Assembly: GCA_016647705.1 (NCBI GenBank)
Contig: CM028336.1
Location: 18,054,880 to 18,118,879 of the forward strand
Reading direction: 5' to 3'
Length of the DNA: 64,000 bases
Source of the DNA: Eucommia ulmoides
Lineage: Eukaryota > Streptophyta > Magnoliopsida > Garryales > Eucommiaceae
Shown: piece by piece, positions 1 to 12,742 of the stretch
Layout of the letters: every line of letters begins with the position of its first letter
Position numbering within the stretch: the stretch's first letter is position 1
The notes under the pieces: generated by a model
What the model was told of the DNA's origin: nothing
Seen by the model: the letters and a program-made list of their open reading frames with translations, nothing else
Database searches by the model: none
Made by a program: the position numbers and the translations under genes

Positions 1-474
1 TAGGGAGAGAATGGAGAGAATGTAGAAGAAGCACGATGATACTGTTACAAAAGCTAAGGAAGATGCTGTAGAAGAATGAGAGAATTCATCTGCCTTTACC
101 GACATGAAGATGCTTAGCACGACTGAGATGGTTGAAAGTGGTCACAGATACACGATTCGTAATTTGCGTCGACAACACCCAAACTTCTCGGTGGATAACA
201 TCTGTATGGATTATTCTGATGTGAAAAGAGATGTCAACCCTGAGATGGAAGATACTGCAATTGGAGAAGGAAGTAAAAAAGCAATGGCGGTGGTAGTTGA
301 TGCCAAGATGGAGGAGGTTGGAGCCGATCAATAAAATACCGAAACCCAAATGAGGGTAGTAAACGTCGACTTGGACGAAATGGATATCGTTTTTGGGAAC
401 ATTATGGTCAGGCAGGATGAACTCTCTACTGGTAAAGGTGAAGCTGATCCATCTCCCATCGACCAATAACATAC
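1..474 (+). pseudogene. Antisense extra ORF of Tat-type element 1 (C-terminal part)
   Basis: A plus-strand, coding-like stretch (for example YTIRNLRRQHPNF and DYSDVKRDVNPEME) lies beyond the integrase end of the minus-strand element, antisense to its pol genes. Its position and wording (charged, helical, then a Pro/Asp-rich acidic tail) match the C-terminal part of the extra ORF carried by plant Tat-type elements. The related protein family in databases is labelled putative gypsy-type transposase. Its N-terminal part lies outside the window. Function unknown. Confidence 0.5.
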
Positions 475-479
475 CTCAG

Positions 480-1299
480 TCCCCCAATCTTGAATCCAAA
501 AAAATAATTGAACCTGACTTGCTTTTTTTTTTTTTTTTTTGGACTGTTTAGCGTCCTAGCCTCCTATGCCTAGATATGGGCCTTTCTGTAATGGAAATTG
601 GCAGCCCTTTTGGGAATGTGTTGAACACGGAATGAATGAATGAATATTTTCTTATCTTTTCCCGGTAGATTCTAAACACTTGTGATTTTCCCTTACTGCT
701 TCTTGAGTTTGTGAATGCATGCCTTGACATCTTTTTGTTCTTCTTTATCTTATTCAACAATGGGGAGAGTCACTTGTGAGTGAAGAAGATTCATCTTCCC
801 AGTGGTGGAGTTTTACTCTCACCCTCGTCTCGGTTACACCGAGAAGGGAAAATAACATAGCTTAGGAAATTGACAAAATGTAAAATGGAGTTCTTGCTTG
901 GGTAATTCCTTTAAACTTATCTTGGAGAAGAACCGAGCCAATGCTCGATCTAATTAGAAGACTTAGGATGTTTCTGGATCTTTCTCTGACCATAAAGTCC
1001 CCTTCTCGGTTGTTTTTGGATACTTCGTCATTTTAGGCTATGATGAATGCTCTTCTTTCAGATCTTGGAAATTCTATGCCCTGGGCGGATAATCCACACT
1101 TGGGCAATTTTTAAGATTTTTTGCTTGAAAAAATTCAAGTCTCCTTGTTGTTTGGTTTTATATCTCCTCGGATAGGAACCGAGAAAAAGTTCAAAAAGTC
1201 GCACTCCTTCTTTAGGGATTAACTCCCTGGAAGAAATCCATGCTTCCCCTTTGATAGGTGTGAAAAACCTATCCATTTTTAAACCAAATTTATTAGTTT
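480..1299. other. Spacer between antisense ORF and integrase of Tat element 1, left part
   Basis: No gene is visible. A T-run occurs at 521-540. The wording GAGAAG / CTCGGT recurs as in other non-coding parts of this element. It joins the segment 2685-3382 if the nested solo LTR is set aside. Confidence 0.5.
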
Positions 1300-2679
1300 T
1301 CAAGTGTTTTAGTTATATTTAATTGTGTTTTAGTTTGTTTTAGTGTAAAACAGGTGAAGAGACGTTAAAGGGCGAGAAATAAGTGAAAAGGGTGGAGAAA
1401 CGGTGAACAAAATGTGCAAAACAGGATTTCGGTGAATGAAGATCACCGCCTAGGCGGAAAAGAGGCAGAATGTTGGAGTGCTGAAGGGCTGAACCACCGC
1501 CTAGGTGAAGTTACCGACAGAAGCTTAACCGACTTAAGTCCACCGCCTAAGCGGTGAACCATCGCTTAGGCGGTAACACTTTGCACAGAAATATCTATTT
1601 TCAGATATTTTGAAGATATTCCCAAACCTTACCTATTTAACCCTTTTCTCCACCAAACCTCAAAAGCCTTAGACATGAGAGGAGGCTCCGGTTGACATCT
1701 TGAGAGCTCTCATTCCACCTTAGTTAGGTTTAGGTAATTTAGGAAGTAGATTAGATTATTTTAGGAGGTGTTCTTGGCCAATCCTTGAAGAGCTAGAAGA
1801 GGAAGTTCATAAACGGAGAAGAGGAAGCTCGAGAGGACTGTTCTTTGGCGAAAGTGGACTACTCCACTTTGAGATTTGACTTTTCTTCCCTTGTTTCCAT
1901 CTTTGTATTTAATGTTTATTGTTGATGATGATGATATCCTCTTGATTTAATGTTGTATTGTCTAAAAACATGTTAGTGTAATTTAGAGATTAGTTAGGGA
2001 AAGGTGTAGTTGTGTGAATACTCATTTGGTTTAATATACGTTTCTTTAACGGTTGTTGCTTTTAAGTCCGATTGTGTTTATCATTTGATGACGACCTTAA
2101 TATGCCTGTAATGGTATTTGGGTTGGATTTGAGAATCTAGGGTTTGACACTCGGGAGAGGTAACCCTGGATTCGGATTAGGGTAAACACATCGTTACGAC
2201 CTAACGACCCGGGAGGGCGTTAGTTAGTGTGCAATCGATGGCATTGGGTCAAGACTCACGCGGCCTAGAGTTGTTAAGACATTGAGGAGGACCTCTTCGT
2301 CGACACAAAATCGTGTATTCTCGCGTCTTACACTCGAAAGAGGTGGCGGAGGAGTTTACGAACTGAGATTGTCGAATACCTAAACTCCGTTATTGTTAAC
2401 CGAATGAAATCAAATGTGTATTAAGTGAATGAAATCAATCCCTAATTAATCAACCTAGTTAGAATTAACCCACTAATTGTAGTTTAGCTTAGTTTAATTT
2501 CAATTCATGTCTTCCGTCGTCAGGATAACACGAGACTACATCAATTGCGGTATTCAATTCAATTATTCACACTTTTCTCTGTGGGAACGATATTCGATCT
2601 TTAAAGATCCACTATATTAAAACTTTAGACCTTGTATACTTGCGAGTGTAAGTAGGCGTGCACAAATGCGCCCTTACCA
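1300..2679 (+). repeat. Solo LTR nested in Tat element 1 (Athila/Ogre-like)
   Basis: A 1.38 kb segment is flanked by the direct repeat AGTTT (1295-1299 and 2680-2684). Removing it leaves continuous spacer sequence. Its right end has the wording ACTTGCGAGTG and GCGTGCACAA seen at the ends of Athila/Ogre-type Gypsy LTRs. It has no ORF, PBS or polypurine tract. The left boundary is uncertain: the 5-bp duplication implies a start at 1300, while the first TG is at 1305. It contains a cluster of CCGCCTAGGCGG-type palindromes at 1441-1580. Confidence 0.6.
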
Positions 2680-2684
2680 AGTTT

Positions 2685-3382
2685 TTGTCCCCTTTTCGGG
2701 AAGCACTATTTCATGCTTTTTCACCATATCCACTACCTTTCACCATATTCACAGCGTTCCTGCCTCCCAACCTAACATCCAAGCAAAGGTCAGGTAGTAG
2801 GTTAAAAGTCTAGGAGTGGTACCGGTATGGAATCTATCCCTCGCGATCCCCAGGGAGGTAACCCCAGGTCGACCCCCTGTGGCCGGTCATAGTTGCATTC
2901 TCCTTAGTGTGGCTTATCTCTAAGCCCATTCAGGTTATCCCAAAATTGCCCTGCCAGGGACATTCTCCCTTTACATCGCCTAAATTGGGCTCGGCTGTGA
3001 AGGGTGAGATGCTTACTTATAGGTCCTCAGACTCGACTGGTGCAATTGCTATCAAAAAACGATAGCTTTCAATCTCTGGGCCAAGACAACCGACCTGCAG
3101 ATAGGTCCTGGTTACACCCTTGACACAGTGTGCCAGGATGGGGTTCTTTGTGGAGATTATCCCTAATGCTAAGTGTCAGGACACCGTTTTGGGTTGATAA
3201 AACACAGGGGGTGGCGCATCTTCATTCGAGATGGGACAAAGGACTACTCATCCTAATCCGAAAATGGGATGGGGGTTGTATTTTGCCGCCACCAACAAAA
3301 GTTAGAGAATGGAGTGATAGTTAAATAAAATATTGCTTCCATTCCTAAGGAGATACTTTACAAACTTTGAAAGTGAAAAACT
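2685..3382. other. Spacer next to the integrase end of Tat element 1
   Basis: A GC-moderate region without a convincing ORF, lying downstream of the integrase C-terminus on the minus strand. It is typical of the long non-coding stretch of Tat-type elements. Confidence 0.5.
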
Positions 3383-4772
3383 TTACAAGTCCATCGGTGC
3401 TCCCTTTTCAGGAAAGTATCGTTTCAGATGTTCTGTATTCCAAGGGTGCCTTAGGGGGACACCTTTCTCGGTCTCCAACTCATAGGTGCCAGGACGTGCA
3501 ATACGGGTAATACTATATGGCCTATCCCAAGATGGAGCGAGTTTGCCGGTAGTCGTATCCTTGGTGGCCAGGGTTACTTTTTGGAGGACAAGATCTTCAA
3601 CGTCAAATGACCAAGGATGGACCTTTCTATTGTAATACCTAGCCACCGTTTGTTGATAAGCTACTTGTCGAAGACGGGCACGTTCTATTTTTTCCTCAAG
3701 AAGATCAAGGTTAAGGGCCAAAATGTGTTGTTTTCATCTTGGCTGAAGATCATTGCTGTCCAGGAAGACGGTATGCCAATCTTGACGAGAATTACCGCTT
3801 CTGACCCAAACGTCATTGCGAAAATAGTTTCCCCTGTGGGGGGTTCTTGCTGTGGTATGGTATGCCCAAAGAACGAGGCATATGTCCTCAACCCATGTTT
3901 TCTTGATTTATCAAGTCTGGTCTGGAGTCCGTGGAGAATGGTTCTGTTAGTTACTTCCACTTGCTCGTTGGCTTAGGGATGCTCTGGAGATGCGAAGTGG
4001 GTTTGAATCCCTAGGCCGACATAGAATTTTGCAAAGAGGCTATTGTCGAACTGCTTCCCATTGTCGAAAATGATGGCCTTGAGTATGCCAAAACGACACA
4101 CAACATTTTTCTATACAAAATCTCTTATCTTTTCTTTGGTGATTCGTGCAAGTGGCTTGGCTTCTACCAATTCTGTAAAATAGTCGATTGTGACAACGAT
4201 GAACTTTCCCTGCCCAGTCCCTTGGAGGAATGGACCAAGAAGGTCAATGCCCCATTGGGCAAAAGGCCAAGGACTCGTCATAGGGACGAGAACAGTTGGT
4301 GGTTGTTTGGAATGAGAGATAAATCTCTAATATTTATCGCATTTTTTGACAAATTCTATGGAGTCCTTGTGTATGTCCGACCAGAAGTATTCATGGAAAT
4401 GAGCTTGTTAACCATAGAACTTTCCCCTGAGTAGTTGCCACACATCCCTCTGTAGACTTCATTCATCACGTAGTTAGATTCCTCTAGTTTAAAGCAATGG
4501 TAATATGGACCCAAGAAGGACCTCCGGTAAAGTACTCCATCGATGACAGTGTACCAAGATACCCTATACCGCACTCGCCTAGCCTATGCTCGATTAGAAG
4601 GGAGTGTTCTGTTCGAGAAGTATTTTCTTATTGGATCCTTCCAAGTCGGTGTATCTGAAAGAGCGCATATGGTGGTAACTTGATTAGAGATTGCGGTGTT
4701 TGGTTCCTCCAAATACTCTACGGGGACGCTCTGCTCCAAGGTGAACTCCTTAGCAGAGGCCAGGTTGGCCAA
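3383..4772 (-). pseudogene. Integrase remnant of Tat element 1
   Basis: The pieces run from 4772 leftward. They are a linker with VEYLEEPNT wording (4584-4772), the zinc-binding N-terminal region with NEVYRGMCGNYSG (4356-4574), core segments around 3685-4330, and the C-terminal chromatin-side region with DTTTGKLAPSWDRPY (3383-3721). The enzyme inserts element cDNA into host DNA. The copy is decayed. Confidence 0.85.
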
Positions 4773-5055
4773 AGCATCAGCATGTCAATTCTCTTCTCGG
4801 GGGATTTGGCGTACTCGGAATTTTTTTAAAACTTTCCATAAGCGCCTTAGCCATTCTGAGGTAGGCGGTCATACTTGGATCCTTGGTTGCGTACTCACCG
4901 TTGACTTGATTTACAACAAGTTGTGAGTCACAAAAGATTTGTAGGTTTTTGGTGTTGAACTCTCTTGCTAATCTGAGTCCGGCAAGAAGAGCTTCATACC
5001 CTACTTCATTGTTGGTAGCTCTGAATCTTAGTCAGAGTACATATTCAATTTCTTC

Positions 5056-5658
5056 CTAATCAGGGGTTACCAAGACCATTTCGGCCCTACAGTCCCCCAC
5101 GTTGGAGGAACCATCCGTGAATAATTGCCAATTAGCCAGACCAAAGTCGTCACTTATGCTAGGATGATGAAGTGCCCCTTTTGAGACCAGCACTTCTGTC
5201 TGGCTGAGATGGGGCTCCGGTCGGGCAGGGTCATGATCATCCAGGATTGGCTCTTCTAGGAAATTAATTTCAGTAATAAAGTTGGCCAGGACTTGCCCTT
5301 TAATGGCTGTCCTCCACTGGTATTCGATGTGAAATTGACCAAGTTCAAGGCTGTATTTTATGAGCTGTCCAGAAACATCGGGTGAGTGTAGAACTTGTCG
5401 CAAGGGTTGGTCAGTAAGCACAATGATCACATGGGCTTGAAAATATTGCCTCAATTTCCGTGACGCAATGAGAAGGGCATGGGCCAACTTCTCAAAGAGC
5501 TGATATCTTGTTTCGACATCGGTTAACACTCGACTCACATAATATACAAGCATTTGAACCCCTTCCTCTTCTTGGATCAGTGTTGCACTGACTGCAGTGT
5601 TGGAAGCAGTGATGTACATGAACAATTCTTCTCTGTCCTTGGGAGTACTCAGTTGCAA
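5056..5658 (-). pseudogene. RNase H remnant of Tat element 1
   Basis: Conserved Gypsy wording appears: LFMYITASNTAVSATLIQEE at the start, VYYVSRVLTDVETRYQ, and later a second RNase-H-like start LFTDGSSNVGD near the end. Two RNase-H-like segments in tandem fit the Tat group, which carries an archaeal-type second RNase H. Decayed. Confidence 0.85.
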
Positions 5659-5896
5659 CGCCGAAAAAAGATATGTTTTAAGATCTTGGAAGGTAGCCTC
5701 ACATTCCGTTGTCTACTGAAATGCCTTGTTGCCCCCGCAAAACTTTGAAGAAGGGAAGACACTTCTCCAAAGATTGTAAAATAAAACGATTCAGGGCGAC
5801 TAGTCTTCCTATGAGCATTTGAATTTTTATTTTTGTCTGCGGAGAATCCATTCTGAGAATGGTGTTGATTTGATCAGGATTGACATTAATGCTTCT

Positions 5897-6793
5897 CTAG
5901 GACACCATATAGCCTAAGAACTTCCTTGCTGAAACCCCAAAGATACACTTCGTGGGGTTTAACTTCATGCGGTAAGTTCTGAGCTTGTTAAAGAAATTTT
6001 GGAGATGACCGAGATAGTCGCAGGCTTTGGTGCTTTTTATGAGCATATTGTCGATGTAAACTTCCATCGTTGAACCAATCTCGTTCTTGAGCATCTTGTT
6101 GACAAGCCTTTGGTATGTATCCCCAGCATTGTGAAGACCGAAGGGCATCACCTTGTAACAGTAGGTGTCTCTATCCAAAATGAACACGGTTTTTCCCTTG
6201 TCGTGAGGAAACATGGGAATTTGATTGTACCCAGTGTAAGTATTGAGAAAACTCAAGAGTTCATGCCGTACCGTAGCATCGATGACTAAGTCTATTCTCG
6301 GCAAAGGGAAGAAATCTTTGGGGCATGCCTTGTTAAGGTCTTTGAAGTCCACACAAATGTGCCATTTGTTATCGACTTTATGTGTGAGGACAACATTGGA
6401 GAGCGAGTCAGAAAATTCCACCTCCTCCACCACGGCAGATTTCACTAACTTACCTATTTCTTGCTCAATGAGCCTTTGTCGATCTGGGTGGAATTTTCTT
6501 CTCTTTTACCTCATAGGGGGATGGTGAGGGTTAGCATGGAGTCAGTGTATGGCAACGCTTGGATCGATCCCAGGAAGTTCATTATGGGACCAAGCGAACA
6601 CATCGTAATTCCTCCTAAGGAGATTGACTAATTCTTCTCGTTGTGCCGAGATGAGTTTGGCACCAATTTGAATGGTTCTCCCCTCAATGGTAAGATAAAT
6701 AGGAACTTCTATCAGGTCATCATGAGGACGTGGATGAGGTTCCTCATCTTGGGGGTTGTCAATAAACATGGTCCCGGGATTGGTCAAAGCCAT
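5897..6793 (-). pseudogene. Reverse transcriptase remnant of Tat element 1
   Basis: The N-terminal part (6542-6793) has FAWSHNELPGIDPS. The palm segment (5897-6445) has WHICVDFKDLNKACPKD, MPFGLHNAGDTYQRLVNKM and the catalytic-box region VYIDNMLIKS. This is clear Gypsy RT. Decayed. Confidence 0.9.
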
Positions 6794-7095
6794 GAGTACA
6801 ACTTCGCTGTTTTCGGTCCCGGCTGTTAATTTCTATTTATTCTTTTAAAATGCCCTTCTGGTGCAGGTACGAGTAGATTCTTGGTTTCCTCTCACCTCTC
6901 CCACACCTTTTTCCGTAGGGAATTTCATCGATTAGTGGTAGGGGAAGGATACGGCTTTTAGTGTCACCAAGGTGGGTTGCCCAATGATTGCATTGTAAGG
7001 AGAAGGTTGGTAAATGATGAGGAATTTAACCTAGACAGTGTCCGAAGTGGGCACAGTACCAACCGTGAAGGGAAGGGATGTCCAACCCATAGAAT

Positions 7096-7482
7096 TCACC
7101 ACCTCCCCACCAAAACCGACAAGGGGGAGGTAGTAGGTCTCACAGAACTTGAACTTACGTTCATTTGATCGAAATCATACTTGAAAATGATATCCACGGA
7201 GCTTTCACTGTCGATCAAGATTCGTCCAACTTTGTAGTGGTTGATTAGGGTGGATACCACCAAGGCATCTTCATGAGGGGTATGAACCCCACGAAGATAT
7301 GTTTCACTGAAGGATATGACATTGTGCGGGGTAGCATTACTCGTGCTCACCTTGTACACATCCTCGTCGGCCTTCCGCTTTGCTTTACCCCCATGCCTTT
7401 TCCGAGAAGAAGTAGTTGCTCCCCCGAGGCCGAGGCCGCTATATATCACAGTGATCTTATTGATTTCACAATCAATACGCAT
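7096..7482 (-). pseudogene. Aspartic protease region remnant of Tat element 1
   Basis: The segment has HEDALVVSTLINHYKVGRIL followed by the protease active-site area (IDSESSVDI) and FDQMNV, the usual wording of the plant Tat protease. It lies between gag and RT as expected. Decayed. Confidence 0.75.
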
Positions 7483-7775
7483 TTCATTATCAAATTATTC
7501 AGTTTCTCTTCTCAGAAGGGGTCAGCCGCGGTTATGCCTTCTCGGCCGTTCCCTTTGTTCATCGCGGTGACTGCTTTCTCAGGCTCCGGAGCTTGCGTTT
7601 TCTTTGCAGACATAATGACCAAAGTGCCTCCTTTTTATGAGGGCCTCGATCTCTTCTCAGAGATGGAAGCACTCATTCGTGGAATGACCACAGTCACAAT
7701 GGAACTCACAATATTTGGAGACGGTTTTCCCCATGGGTCTTTCTTTAGGCGAAGGAGCTAGTGGGAAGAATCATT

Positions 7776-9314
7776 TCACTGAATTTTTAGCAAAACATTA
7801 TGGCTATTGATGCAGTGCGAGACGTCAGCCCTAGGTGATTCCCTGGGGATAGAGGATGTCTTCGAACCCCGGGAAGAGGTCCTAACCTCCCCTCCGCCTG
7901 AAGCCTTTGTGATCCTTACGCCCTGCTCGACCCTTCCTCTAGTTGTCCTTTCCACTTCTAATTCTCTTCTCGCTCCCTCTTCACAGCGTCTCTGAGGTCG
8001 GCTTGGTAGAAACTTGTACCCCGGCCAAGGGCAGCAGCTAGATTTCGCGCAGGATAGGAGCACAAATCGTATGACAGTCTCTGGTATCGTAATTCGTCAA
8101 TAAAAGTGTTCGGCGCCACGGTGTCTAGAATGTTACTGCAACACAAACTTTCTTTGTGGAATCGCGCAATAAAATAACTCAAAGTTTCGGTGTTTTCTTG
8201 CTGGAGAGTAAGAATGTGAATTGTCATTTTAGGTCTTATCTGAGAACAATCAAATTGGGCTAAAAAGAACTGTTCCAGATTGAGTAAATATGGAGATCGA
8301 TGCATGAGTTAACTCTCGGTACCAGGTGTTGGCCATTCCGGTTAGAGTAAGGGAAAATTATTTACATCTTACCGCCATGGATACTGTGTACATGTCCATT
8401 AACGCGATGAAAACGGAGAAGTGATCGCTAGGGTTGGTGATTCTGTCGTAGGGGGTTATTTGCAGATTGGAGAACCTATAGTGGACCATCTCAAATACTA
8501 TATAATCAACGAAAAAGAATCTAATACTCAAAGAAAGTCCAGCAGCCCCCTAGGGCCCCGTATCTACACGAGGGCTGCCTCCATCTCGGCGACGCGCCTT
8601 TCCAATGCCGTTTCTCCCCTAGGTGGTGTTGCCACATGACTTGCAGCCACTTTTGATCCCTGCCTTTTGGTGGGAAGAGTGGGAGTCAACCTTCCGAGAA
8701 CGGAGAGCTCTACGAACTGCACGGGTAATGTTACTATAAGTTCTTCCCTTCTGGTGATCACAATGATCACGACGATCCTTTGTCCGGCATGCCTGTAAGG
8801 GAAAAGATGTAGAATCGAAAATGGCTAGTGGAGCCAGAAGTCGTTCTCTAATCAGTTGATCACGCGGACGAGGTTGTTCCACTGATACATACCCTTCAGA
8901 ATGGATGACATAGCATGATTCCTGGTAAGAATCCTGACCTCCTACATACTGGAGAATCGGTCCCCCCAATTGGGAGCCGGTGGCAGGTGGCGTTCCTCTC
9001 CCTCTATATTCTAGAGAACCGATCCCTACAGATTCAGGGACTGGTGACAGACAAGAGAGGATGGTGTCGAGGTAGGTTTGAAATTGAAACAGTTGACGTT
9101 CGAAGCTATCAAGTTGCACTGCATCCGCAGCTCCTGGAGATGGTCCTGCATGGGGTCCTATAGGTGGAGCTGACGAGTCTACCTGGTTGATGGGGAGTGC
9201 ATTTTTCTCTTCTTCCGGGATGGGGACAATAATCCTCGTATCCGGCCTGGGGTTGCGCAATATTTCGCCAGTGGGGTTGTTATCTACTGCGCTGTTAGGG
9301 TCTCTTGGCCACAA
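7776..9314 (-). pseudogene. Gag remnant of Tat element 1
   Basis: The element starts gag near 9314 (MWPRDPNSAVDNNPTGE) with a Pro-rich N-terminal half. A retrotransposon-gag core lies around 7958-8305 (LLNLEQFFLAQFDCSQ, ETLSYFIARFHKES), then a charged tail. It would form the particle shell. Decayed. Confidence 0.75.
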
Positions 9315-9397
9315 AAACTGACCAAACTTTGTATTTATCTAACATCTACCCCGAGAGAAGAACAAATGATAATTGGAGGAACGCTTTTAGTAGGGCC

Positions 9398-9417
9398 TTC
9401 CCATAGACGGTGCCAAA
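9398..9417 (-). other. Primer-binding-site region of Tat element 1
   Basis: The minus strand reads TTTGGCACCGTCTATGGGAA four bases inside the LTR end. This resembles the TGGCGCC-type sites used by plant Gypsy elements. Confidence 0.65.
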
Positions 9418-10081
9418 CTATTGATGTCAAATTTTGGTCGACACAAGCGGTATGATTTGGTCAGCTTTGGAGAGTGTTGAGAACCTTGGAATAAAGATCT
9501 TCGATTCATGTAGCTTCTAATCCATGGAGAAACCTCTGGCCAGGAAGGGGAAGGCTGATATCGAAAAGGACCTGACAACCTTCTAAGCCGAGAAGAGGAG
9601 GAGCAGAATACTTCGTGATCCTTGGAGAGATGAACCAACACTTGGAATTGAGAAGTTCTAGGAAGAATAAGCGCCTAGAAACCTGCATAAAGAACTTGCT
9701 GAGGTTTTCCTGGCGTGTCTCCTCCAGCGTGAGAATCAGCGTATGGGGGGAAGAATTTATAGTGTGATTGCCGAGAAGAGTATAGATTAAATAGTAAGCA
9801 AAGTTCATCTACCTTTGAGCAATTGTATACTCTCCATTTTTATAGGCCATGTGAAAATTAGTTTAGGGGCTAAGCATGGGTTTAATGTCTTTTCAAGATC
9901 ACATCATGGTGCCAACTTTACATGTAACCAATGAAAATGTGCCAAGAGGCTCTTATTTTAGCCATATTTAGGAGGTATTTAGAGATATTTTGGTTAGGGA
10001 AGAAAGCCACAATGATGCTTTGGGATATTTTGGAGATATTTTGGGGTGCTTAAAAGATGGAAAACCAGGTCAATCTTATAA

Positions 10082-11670
10082 TGTCACACCCCACCCCAGA
10101 CATCCGTCACCGTGGGACCGGCGTGACGTCGACATGACAACACTTGTCTAACCAATTTAATTACGACAATATACAAACTTTCATCTACACGTCATATATA
10201 TATATATATAATAAGTTCATACTATAAGAATACATCTGCCCTAAAATAAGAATAACAAAACAAATCTCATGAACCTCCCTTAGGTTCATTCTCAAACCGC
10301 TCATCTCAATTTTACTCTCGTGTGACTCCAACGCCTACCGCGCATGACTCTAACTAGTGCCAGTAGGGGACCAACCGACTCCTATCTGCTCCACCTGTGA
10401 GTGTACTGTCTTCTTAGTAAAAATATTTTATAATAAGAATTCATATCTACAACATCTAAATGGATCAAGTGTAAGTATATAAACACTACATAGCTCATAA
10501 AGTCTCCAATATATAAGTAGTAAAAATAAAGCGATATAGATAAGTTTCATTTAAATCCATCTAGTATAAAATCATACCAATCACCATGATAATAAATATC
10601 AAGTCAGCCAATATACGTAAAGCACCACATCTCAAACACACACCTTAAACACACACCTCAAACACACACACTAGCCAGCCCTAGTGATCGTTTAACCTCA
10701 CGATCGGGAGTTGGAACGGTACCGTACCACCCATAGGATTTGCCTTCCTACGAACACCCATCACTCCACCGAAGTGGATAATCACTACGCAGTATAATCA
10801 TCTAACATCATTCTACCGAGGCAGATAAACATCACTCCGCCGAAGCGGATAACCATCACTCCGTCGAAGCGGATAAATACTATGGCATCGTCAAATCAAA
10901 TACAGCATCATCGAATCACAACTCAATAAATATCGTCTACTCAACATCGTCAAATCACCACGTCTATCTCTTTTCCTCAAAACCAACCTTTAAATCCAAA
11001 AATCATATTTCACACCTTTTTTTAAAGAAAACGTCTAATTTTATCAAAATTACTTTTTCACCCTTTATTTATAGAAAACCAGGCATTTTTTAGAAAACAA
11101 ATATTTTCTATTCTCTTTTGAAAACACCGTCTGATTTCACCAAATCCAACAAAAAATTATTTTCAACTTCTTTTCGAAAACCATCGAAATCTTCCGAAAA
11201 TTCAGTTTACCAACTCACCCAAATCCTGCCTGATCCATATCAATTATAAATTCGTACAGTTTATGTAAACACATATTTCATCATATATATATATATATAG
11301 AAAAATAGTTTGGCAAGAAGACAGTACACTTACCTCGATATCCGTTTTGCAAAACTGACACTGACCATACTCTATCTAGACGTCGGTGCCTGTGAACCTA
11401 ATAGTGACAGAGTCTAAATTAATATCTTATCTAAAACATCCTAATCATGCAACACAGACCCTATATTCCGAATCGTTACTATTTATGTACCACGTAATTA
11501 AAATTAATTAATCGTTACAAAATTATTACGATTTTAGGATTTGTAATGCAAAATAAAATTTAATTAAACAAAAATTAATAATCGATTGAAATTTCACCTG
11601 TTTCCAAACTGTTCGGCGACCACAAGCTGGGTTTTGGATTTTCTTCAGGTAGTTTCTGCAAATTCTTCTT

Positions 11671-11711
<41 letters not shown>

Positions 11712-12401
11712 CTCTTTCTTTTCTGTTTACGCTTACTATTTTTGTTTCGGTTCAAAATATCGTCGGCCACCCTCTCTCTCTTTCTACTATTACCGTCCAC
11801 CCGAGACCTCCCACGCCTCGTCGCTCTTACCGCCGGCCCTACTCCATCCCCCACCACGGTTCACCAACCACCACCGGCCACTCTACCACCAATCTCATCT
11901 ACCTAGTTAAAACGTACACGCCCAACCGTAACGACCCACACACACCATTGGCCAAACTCATGCCGCCACTGCCTCCGTCATTTACCCCAACTGATCACAC
12001 ACCCGCACACAGCTGCCCAAACAGAAACAGAACACACACACACATCACCGCCACTACTGCTGTCGGAGGAATACCCACACACATGACGATCGTCGATCAC
12101 CTGCACACACACATCGGACAAACACACTTTCATACATTCACACCGGAGGAACACACGCATACTCTGTCGCATACACGCCGGTGACTGAACGCCTGAGATT
12201 ACACGACGGCATCGACGCTCCGCTCCTTCGATTCTCTCTTTCTCTCTAGATTTCTGGATTGTTCTTCATTGAAGAAATTGAAATGGTAGGCATATGTATA
12301 TATATGCATGGAAATGGTGGTGTGAAATTGATCGGTTGCTCGCCACGTCGATCTCCACTCTTCTCGATCTCCCTGTCGGCCGGCCGAACTCACAAACTCA
12401 C

Positions 12402-12443
<42 letters not shown>

Positions 12444-12742
12444 CATTTGGTTAAATTGAACCTTTCTCCCTCTATCTTCCATTAAGTCTTTATTTAATCC
12501 CATTCATCTTTTAGGATTTTCTTAAATTGCATTTTGATCCCTAAAATTTTTATTCTAAAATTCAACAACAAATTTTGCATCTCAAATTTAGAATAAGTTT
12601 CTAAATTTGCAATTTGACCCAATCATTTTTATTTTATTTTATTATTATATATTTATTTTTTTTAACTCAATTTTTCTCCGAAATTTTCTAAATGCTCTCA
12701 ATTGAAATTAAAATGACGTACGTGCTAAATCGGGGTCTTACA
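10082..12742 (+). repeat. Solo LTR (chromovirus/Tekay-like ends), nested in the Tat LTR
   Basis: The segment starts TGTCACACCCC and ends GGGGTCTTACA. It is flanked by perfect 5-bp duplications TATAA (10077-10081 and 12743-12747). There is no coding sequence. The end wording and the 2.66 kb length are like the long LTRs of plant Tekay/Del-type chromoviruses. Inside are TA microsatellites (10190-10211, 11283-11300, 12403-12442), a T-run of about 40 (11672-11711), a CACACA-rich tract (about 11990-12170) and a short minisatellite at 10759-10877. A LARD-type insertion is possible but less likely, as no internal LTR pair is visible. Confidence 0.85.
10759..10877. repeat. Minisatellite, about 25-bp unit, inside the solo LTR
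   Basis: Three to four imperfect copies of ATCACTCCGCCGAAGCGGAT occur in a row, each with an internal CCGAAGCGG-type near-palindrome. Confidence 0.75.

Noticed and set aside
2680-2705. AGTTTTTGTCCCC as an Athila-type primer-binding site
   Set aside because: Only about half of the bases after AGTTTTT agree with the usual TGGCGCC-type site. The surrounding wording matches the Tat spacer, so a solo LTR with an AGTTT duplication explains it better.
7273-7761. 162-codon plus-strand ORF
   Set aside because: It is antisense to the protease and gag of Tat element 1 and has no similarity of its own. It is not in the place of the antisense extra ORF.
11586-11906. ORFs with long Phe or Lys runs
   Set aside because: They are low-complexity reading of the 40-base T-run in the solo LTR, with no family-like sequence.
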